Source: DATFYI01 sp035315125 (GTDB lineage: Bacteria; Chloroflexota; Anaerolineae; Anaerolineales; Anaerolineaceae). From it: a DNA stretch of 25,589 nt. Location: NCBI GenBank assembly GCA_035315125.1, contig DATFYI010000264.1, forward strand, positions 1 through 25,589. Reading direction: 5' to 3'. The number at the start of each line of letters is the position of its first letter. Position 1 is the first letter of the stretch. The notes under the pieces are model-generated. The model made no database searches. It was given only the letters and a program-made list of their open reading frames with translations, and was not told where the DNA came from. A program made the position numbers and the translations under genes. Positions 22,281 to 25,589 of this stretch are shown here, one piece after another.

Positions 22281-23434
22281 CTCAGAATATTGTCATCTTG
22301 GGAACCAAAGCGGGCAGGCGAATAGAGCTGCAGGGAGACCGGCAGAGGTTGACCCTGGATATCCATGGCCATCCACTCGCTCAGCAGCGGGACGGCCGTG
22401 ATGGTCTCCATCAGGCTGGTCGCCACGTACAGATTTTGCAAGGGCGGCGCCCAGCCCACCAGCGGTTCCTCGTCCGGGGCAAAAGAAGTGGGCCTGCCCC
22501 AACTGCGCACGACCCTTACCTTTTCCAAAAACGGGAACAGCTTGACCAATTCCTTTGCCATGCTGGTGATGCCCCAGGCGCTCACACCCTGGAACAGCTC
22601 ATCCGTCTGGGTGACTGCTTCGGCGATATCCAGCGAGCCGTTCAGCTCCGGGTGAACCCCGATAGCCACCGCCCGGCTTTTGCCGTTGATAATCTCATAA
22701 CTATCTGAAAACCCGATGTTGTGATAGATCATGGGAGGGATGCTCTCGGTGATAAAAGACTCAGCATGCGTGCTGCGTACCGGCAATTCAACGCCGGCCA
22801 GGCGGGCAGTCACCGCCGCCCAGGCGCCGGTCATCAGCGCTACTTTGTCCGCAGAGAAGATCTGGCTGGCCGTCCTGACCGCTGTGATGCGCTGCCCCTG
22901 TACCTCCATGCTCACCACCGCCGAATTGCCCTGGATTTTAGCTCCCAGACGGGCGGCGGCTTGAGCGTAGGCCCGCATAAATTTGAACGGGTTCACTTTT
23001 CCTTCCAGGGCATAGGCCGCGCCTAACACACCGCTGGTATTCAGGTTGGGTTCGGCTTTTTGCAGACTGTCCCGGTCGACCAGCTCGGTTGGAATACCGG
23101 CGGCGGTTAAAATTGCAGCCCGTTCCTGCCAGCGCTGCCGGTAGCTTTCACTGCGCAGGATCGAAAACAGGCCAATCCTGCGGAATTCGTAGTTATAACC
23201 CAGCTCTTCCGCCAGTGTTTCGTGCAGTTTGAGCCCGTCCCGAATTATGGCGATATTCAGAGCATCCAGATGCCCTTCACAGACCTGTGCCCGGCCGGAG
23301 CAGGAGCCAGACGTGCCGCTGCCAATATCACCCGCCTCCAGCAGCAGCGTTTTCACCCCGGCTTTGGCAAGCTGATAGGCGGTAGATAGACCTAAAAAAC
23401 CGCCTCCGATAATGATGACATCATAGTTTTCCAT
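22277..23434 (-). CDS. DAO-type FAD-dependent oxidoreductase, HcnC/OoxB/glycine oxidase-like
   Basis: A 385-aa D-amino-acid-oxidase-superfamily flavoenzyme. The N-terminal FAD motif GGGFLG (residues 10-15), the acidic LLLEAGDIGSGTSG and the C-terminal block VRVVRSWGRPTSFAPDEEPLVGWAP are diagnostic. Substrates in the superfamily are amines and amino acids such as sarcosine, glycine, proline and opines. I chose ATG 23434; a GTG five codons upstream (23449) lies flush against a purine run. It is the last gene after the luciferase-like and UbiD-like genes, separated by a 13-bp hairpin. It could instead be the catalytic subunit of the HcnA/HcnB-like pair at 13026-14752; the sequence cannot decide. 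Confidence 0.9.
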   Translation of the reverse strand: MENYDVIIIGGGFLGLSTAYQLAKAGVKTLLLEAGDIGSGTSGSCSGRAQVCEGHLDALNIAIIRDGLKLHETLAEELGYNYEFRRIGLFSILRSESYRQRWQERAAILTAAGIPTELVDRDSLQKAEPNLNTSGVLGAAYALEGKVNPFKFMRAYAQAAARLGAKIQGNSAVVSMEVQGQRITAVRTASQIFSADKVALMTGAWAAVTARLAGVELPVRSTHAESFITESIPPMIYHNIGFSDSYEIINGKSRAVAIGVHPELNGSLDIAEAVTQTDELFQGVSAWGITSMAKELVKLFPFLEKVRVVRSWGRPTSFAPDEEPLVGWAPPLQNLYVATSLMETITAVPLLSEWMAMDIQGQPLPVSLQLYSPARFGSQDDNILS

Positions 23435-23450
23435 ATCTTCGCTTTCCACT

Positions 23451-23484
23451 CTCCCCCATTTTCAGGGTTTTGAAAATGGGGGAG
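23451..23484. repeat. Perfect 13-bp inverted repeat between luciferase-like and FAD oxidoreductase genes
   Basis: CTCCCCCATTTTC and GAAAATGGGGGAG enclose an 8-base loop. The adjacent CCGGAGGGGGTCATCC extends into the stop codon of the luciferase-like gene. There is no T tract on the minus strand after it. It could be an intercistronic mRNA-stabilising hairpin or a small mobile palindromic repeat of the kind with CTCCGGCTCCCCC ends. Confidence 0.55.
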
Positions 23485-23494
23485 CCGGAGGGGG

Positions 23495-24514
23495 TCATCC
23501 CCAATCGGCAAATGCATCCACTACCGGCTTAATATCGTCCATCATAGGATATAAAATCGGGCAGGTGACGCCGGCATCGATATAATCCTTGACCTTGGCC
23601 TGGCATTCCCGGGTCGTTCCGACCGCCATCAAATTGCGCACCAATTCATCCGGGATGATTTTGCTGGTGCGGATATAATCTTCTTCGGTGGCAGGCCAGC
23701 CCATCATCGAGTGTACCTTCTCCAGCAGCTCGTCGCTGACTCCGCTGGCCTTCATAATGTGCGGCTCGGTCGCCAGGTAATAGGATACCAGCTTTTTGCC
23801 TTCCGCCATGGCAGCCTGGGGGTCTTTGTCCGAAAGGCAGCATACCAGCAGCTCGGGGCGGTCCACTTCTGCCAGTGTCTTGCCAGCTTTTTTAGCGCCT
23901 TTTTCGACCAGCCCCACCGCTTTTTTGATGTAGTCAACCGATACCACGTAATTCAGGATAACCCCGTCGCAAATTTCACCCGCCATTTCCAGCATCTGGT
24001 CGCCGGTGGCACCGATGTAAATAGGAATATCGCGCGGGCTGGTGTCGCCAAAGGCCACGTCCAGGCGGATGCGGTCGAGGTGCACGAACTCGCCCTGGTA
24101 GGTCACTTCTTGCATGGTGAACAACTGGCGGATGGCCTCGACGTGCTCGCGCATGGCTTTGAGCGGTTTGATGCGGTTGACACCCACCCGTCCGGCAATC
24201 GGCTCCCACCAGGCGCCGATGCCCAGGGCGATACGCCCCTTGCCGTCCACTTTGCCGCCCAGCTCCCACATGGTGCTCCAACTGGCGGCAATCACAGCCG
24301 GGTTGCGCGACCAGATCGGCAGCACCGCCGAGCCATAGCGCAGCCGTTTGGTACGCGTCAGGAAAGCGCTCATCATGACAATACAATCGCGCGCCAGGCG
24401 GGTATCTGCCTGCCAGATTTCGCTAAAGCCACGTTTCTCGGCATATTCTGCCATATCCAGCTCGTACGGGATGGGGTGTTTGTCCTGCATGTACAAAGCC
24501 ATTCTTTGTGACAT
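23495..24514 (-). CDS. Luciferase-like (LLM-class) F420- or FMN-dependent oxidoreductase
   Basis: A 339-aa TIM-barrel enzyme of the bacterial luciferase superfamily. Blocks typical of the methylene-tetrahydromethanopterin-reductase-like group are MAEYAEKRGFSEIWQADTR, a cis-peptide-type SAVLPIWSRNPAVIAASW, RIALGIGAWWEP and IPIYIGATGDQMLEMAG. Many of these enzymes use coenzyme F420 for hydride transfer; F420 against FMN cannot be decided here. GGAGG AAAG precedes the ATG. It follows the UbiD-family gene by 15 bases, so the two enzymes are probably co-expressed and may act in sequence on one substrate. Confidence 0.9.
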   Translation of the reverse strand: MSQRMALYMQDKHPIPYELDMAEYAEKRGFSEIWQADTRLARDCIVMMSAFLTRTKRLRYGSAVLPIWSRNPAVIAASWSTMWELGGKVDGKGRIALGIGAWWEPIAGRVGVNRIKPLKAMREHVEAIRQLFTMQEVTYQGEFVHLDRIRLDVAFGDTSPRDIPIYIGATGDQMLEMAGEICDGVILNYVVSVDYIKKAVGLVEKGAKKAGKTLAEVDRPELLVCCLSDKDPQAAMAEGKKLVSYYLATEPHIMKASGVSDELLEKVHSMMGWPATEEDYIRTSKIIPDELVRNLMAVGTTRECQAKVKDYIDAGVTCPILYPMMDDIKPVVDAFADWG

Positions 24515-24529
24515 CTTTCCTCCAAATGA

Positions 24530-25589
24530 TTAAGAAATATATTTTGACAAATCCACTTCTTTATATCGAATCCGTTCGCCGTAATCGCGCCGCTCCGGTT
24601 TATAGGTGGCGTCAATCCCAATCTTTGTTTGGACTCCACGAGCATCCGCAGTGGGATCCATTTCGTGACCCTGGGCTCCGGGCACGTAAAAGACATCCCT
24701 CGACCAATCCACCCGGTTGGTTAAGGCCCACAGCACATCGGCCGGGTCGTAGATATTGACGTCCGGGTCAACCACCATCACATTGCGGATATTGACATGC
24801 GCGGTGAAGGCGGCCATACACACATTTTTCGGTTCACCGGGATTGCTTTTTTTGATTTGCACAATGGCGGCAAAGCCGTTGCCGTAGGGCGGAATATGCA
24901 AACCGGTCACGCCCGGACTGACGTGCCGTACAAATTTAAGTAAAAGCGGCTCACGCGGCAGCACGTTTCCGATATAAATGTGCTCTGACCAGCCCGGCAC
25001 GATGGTCTGGAAAATCGGCTGGTTGCGGTAACAGATGGCGGTCACCTCAAAGGTGGGGCTGTTCCATAACTCGCCGTAATAGCCATGGAATTCGGCCAGC
25101 GGGCCCTCCATCTGGCGGATATTGGGCGGCAGGTAGCCTTCGATCACGATCTCCGCCTCGGCCGGGATATCCAGGTCTACCGTTATACCTTTCGTGGTCA
25201 GCACGGGTTCAGCGCGCATGGCTCCGGCAATCTTCAGCTCGTCATCGTCAGAGCGACAGCCGGCCGCAATCATAATGGCGGGATCCAAACCGATGGCAAT
25301 CGCGACCGGCAGCGGCTCGTTTTTGGACTGCTGCACTTTGTAAAACTCCATCACGTGCCGCCATTCGTTGATATTAAACCCGCAGGTGTGCGGGCCGAGC
25401 ACCTGCATGCGGTTGTAGGACAGATTGCCCCGGCCACTGAGCGGGTCACGACTGACCGTTACCCCGGCCGTTATAAAAGGCCCGCCGTCGTGAGCGCCGT
25501 GGGTGGGGATCGGCAGCTTATAGAGGTCGATGTCTGCACCCTTAATGACGTTTTGTTTCCATGGAGCTGTTTCAGCGGAACGCGGCGCA
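24530..25589 (-). CDS. UbiD-family decarboxylase (N-terminus cut by window edge)
   Basis: At least 353 residues of a UbiD-like (de)carboxylase are visible; the frame stays open to base 25589, so the gene begins outside. Family blocks are PFITAGVTVSRDPLSGRGNLSYNRMQVLG (25390-25525 region), ALGIGLDPAIMIAAGCR-like strands, EIVIEGYLPP, EGPLAEFHGYYGE with the catalytic-type Glu, and near the end DVLWALTNRVDWSRDVFYVPG. UbiD enzymes use prenylated FMN to decarboxylate aromatic or alpha,beta-unsaturated acids. The co-transcribed luciferase-like oxidoreductase starts 15 bases downstream. Whether a UbiX-type prenyltransferase lies upstream cannot be seen. Substrate unknown. Confidence 0.9.
   Translation of the reverse strand, partial: APRSAETAPWKQNVIKGADIDLYKLPIPTHGAHDGGPFITAGVTVSRDPLSGRGNLSYNRMQVLGPHTCGFNINEWRHVMEFYKVQQSKNEPLPVAIAIGLDPAIMIAAGCRSDDDELKIAGAMRAEPVLTTKGITVDLDIPAEAEIVIEGYLPPNIRQMEGPLAEFHGYYGELWNSPTFEVTAICYRNQPIFQTIVPGWSEHIYIGNVLPREPLLLKFVRHVSPGVTGLHIPPYGNGFAAIVQIKKSNPGEPKNVCMAAFTAHVNIRNVMVVDPDVNIYDPADVLWALTNRVDWSRDVFYVPGAQGHEMDPTADARGVQTKIGIDATYKPERRDYGERIRYKEVDLSKYIS

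Noticed and set aside
23711..24511. 266-codon open frame on the plus strand, antisense to the luciferase-like gene
   Set aside because: Its His/Ala/Gln-rich composition is typical of an antisense shadow of a GC-rich gene, and it covers the luciferase-like gene almost exactly.

Overview
The window looks like chromosome from an Anaerolineae-type Chloroflexota bacterium. The two solute-binding lipoproteins carry long Ala/Pro/Thr linkers after the lipobox cysteine, there is an F420/FMN luciferase-like oxidoreductase beside a UbiD-family decarboxylase, and the promoters are ordinary sigma-70 type with strong Shine-Dalgarno sites. This placement is inferred from style and gene content only. I saw no rRNA, tRNA, CRISPR array or transposase.

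Region A (1-6358, minus strand): a GntR/UTRA regulator with an operator-like palindrome over its own -10 box, then a PotD/B/C/A-type ABC importer (binding lipoprotein, two permeases, ATPase), a PfkB-family kinase, and the start of an ADP-ribosylglycohydrolase that runs off the left edge. Hydrolase, kinase and GntR regulator match the partners of the E. coli yegTUVW cluster, with an ABC importer in place of the nucleoside permease YegT. I infer uptake and cleavage of a nucleoside- or ribosyl-type compound.

Region B (6396-11137, minus strand): a magnesium operon. A strong promoter is followed by an M-box (ykoK-type) Mg2+ riboswitch, an intrinsic terminator with a visible alternative pairing, a 42-codon leader ORF behind a perfect Shine-Dalgarno, an Nramp-related transporter, a 63-aa single-helix membrane protein, a soluble PRC-barrel/MgtE-N/CBS protein and a second Nramp-related transporter. 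Both transporters lack the metal-site methionine of Mn/Fe Nramps, as expected for Nramp-related Mg2+ transporters.

Region C (11182-13016, plus strand): a REP-like palindromic repeat, then a 570-aa protein of unrecognised family whose last third has motifs resembling nucleoside phosphorylases.

Region D (13026-20386, minus strand): a CUT1-type ABC importer (binding lipoprotein and two permeases, no ATPase here), a UshA/5'-nucleotidase-family enzyme without a visible signal peptide, a ferredoxin-like [2Fe-2S] subunit and an FAD/[2Fe-2S] subunit like HcnA and HcnB. Divergent from it (20689-22280, plus strand) are a nucleoside hydrolase and an XRE-cupin regulator, overlapping by ATGA.

Region E (22277-25589, minus strand): a UbiD-family decarboxylase (cut by the right edge), a luciferase-like oxidoreductase and a DAO-type FAD oxidoreductase. 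The last could be the catalytic (HcnC/OoxB-like) partner missing from region D.

A recurring theme is cleavage of N-ribosyl compounds: ADP-ribosylglycohydrolase, nucleoside hydrolase, nucleotidase-type phosphatase and a phosphorylase-like protein, alongside two importers. The most novel-looking part is the multilayer magnesium operon with its uncharacterised small ORFs.
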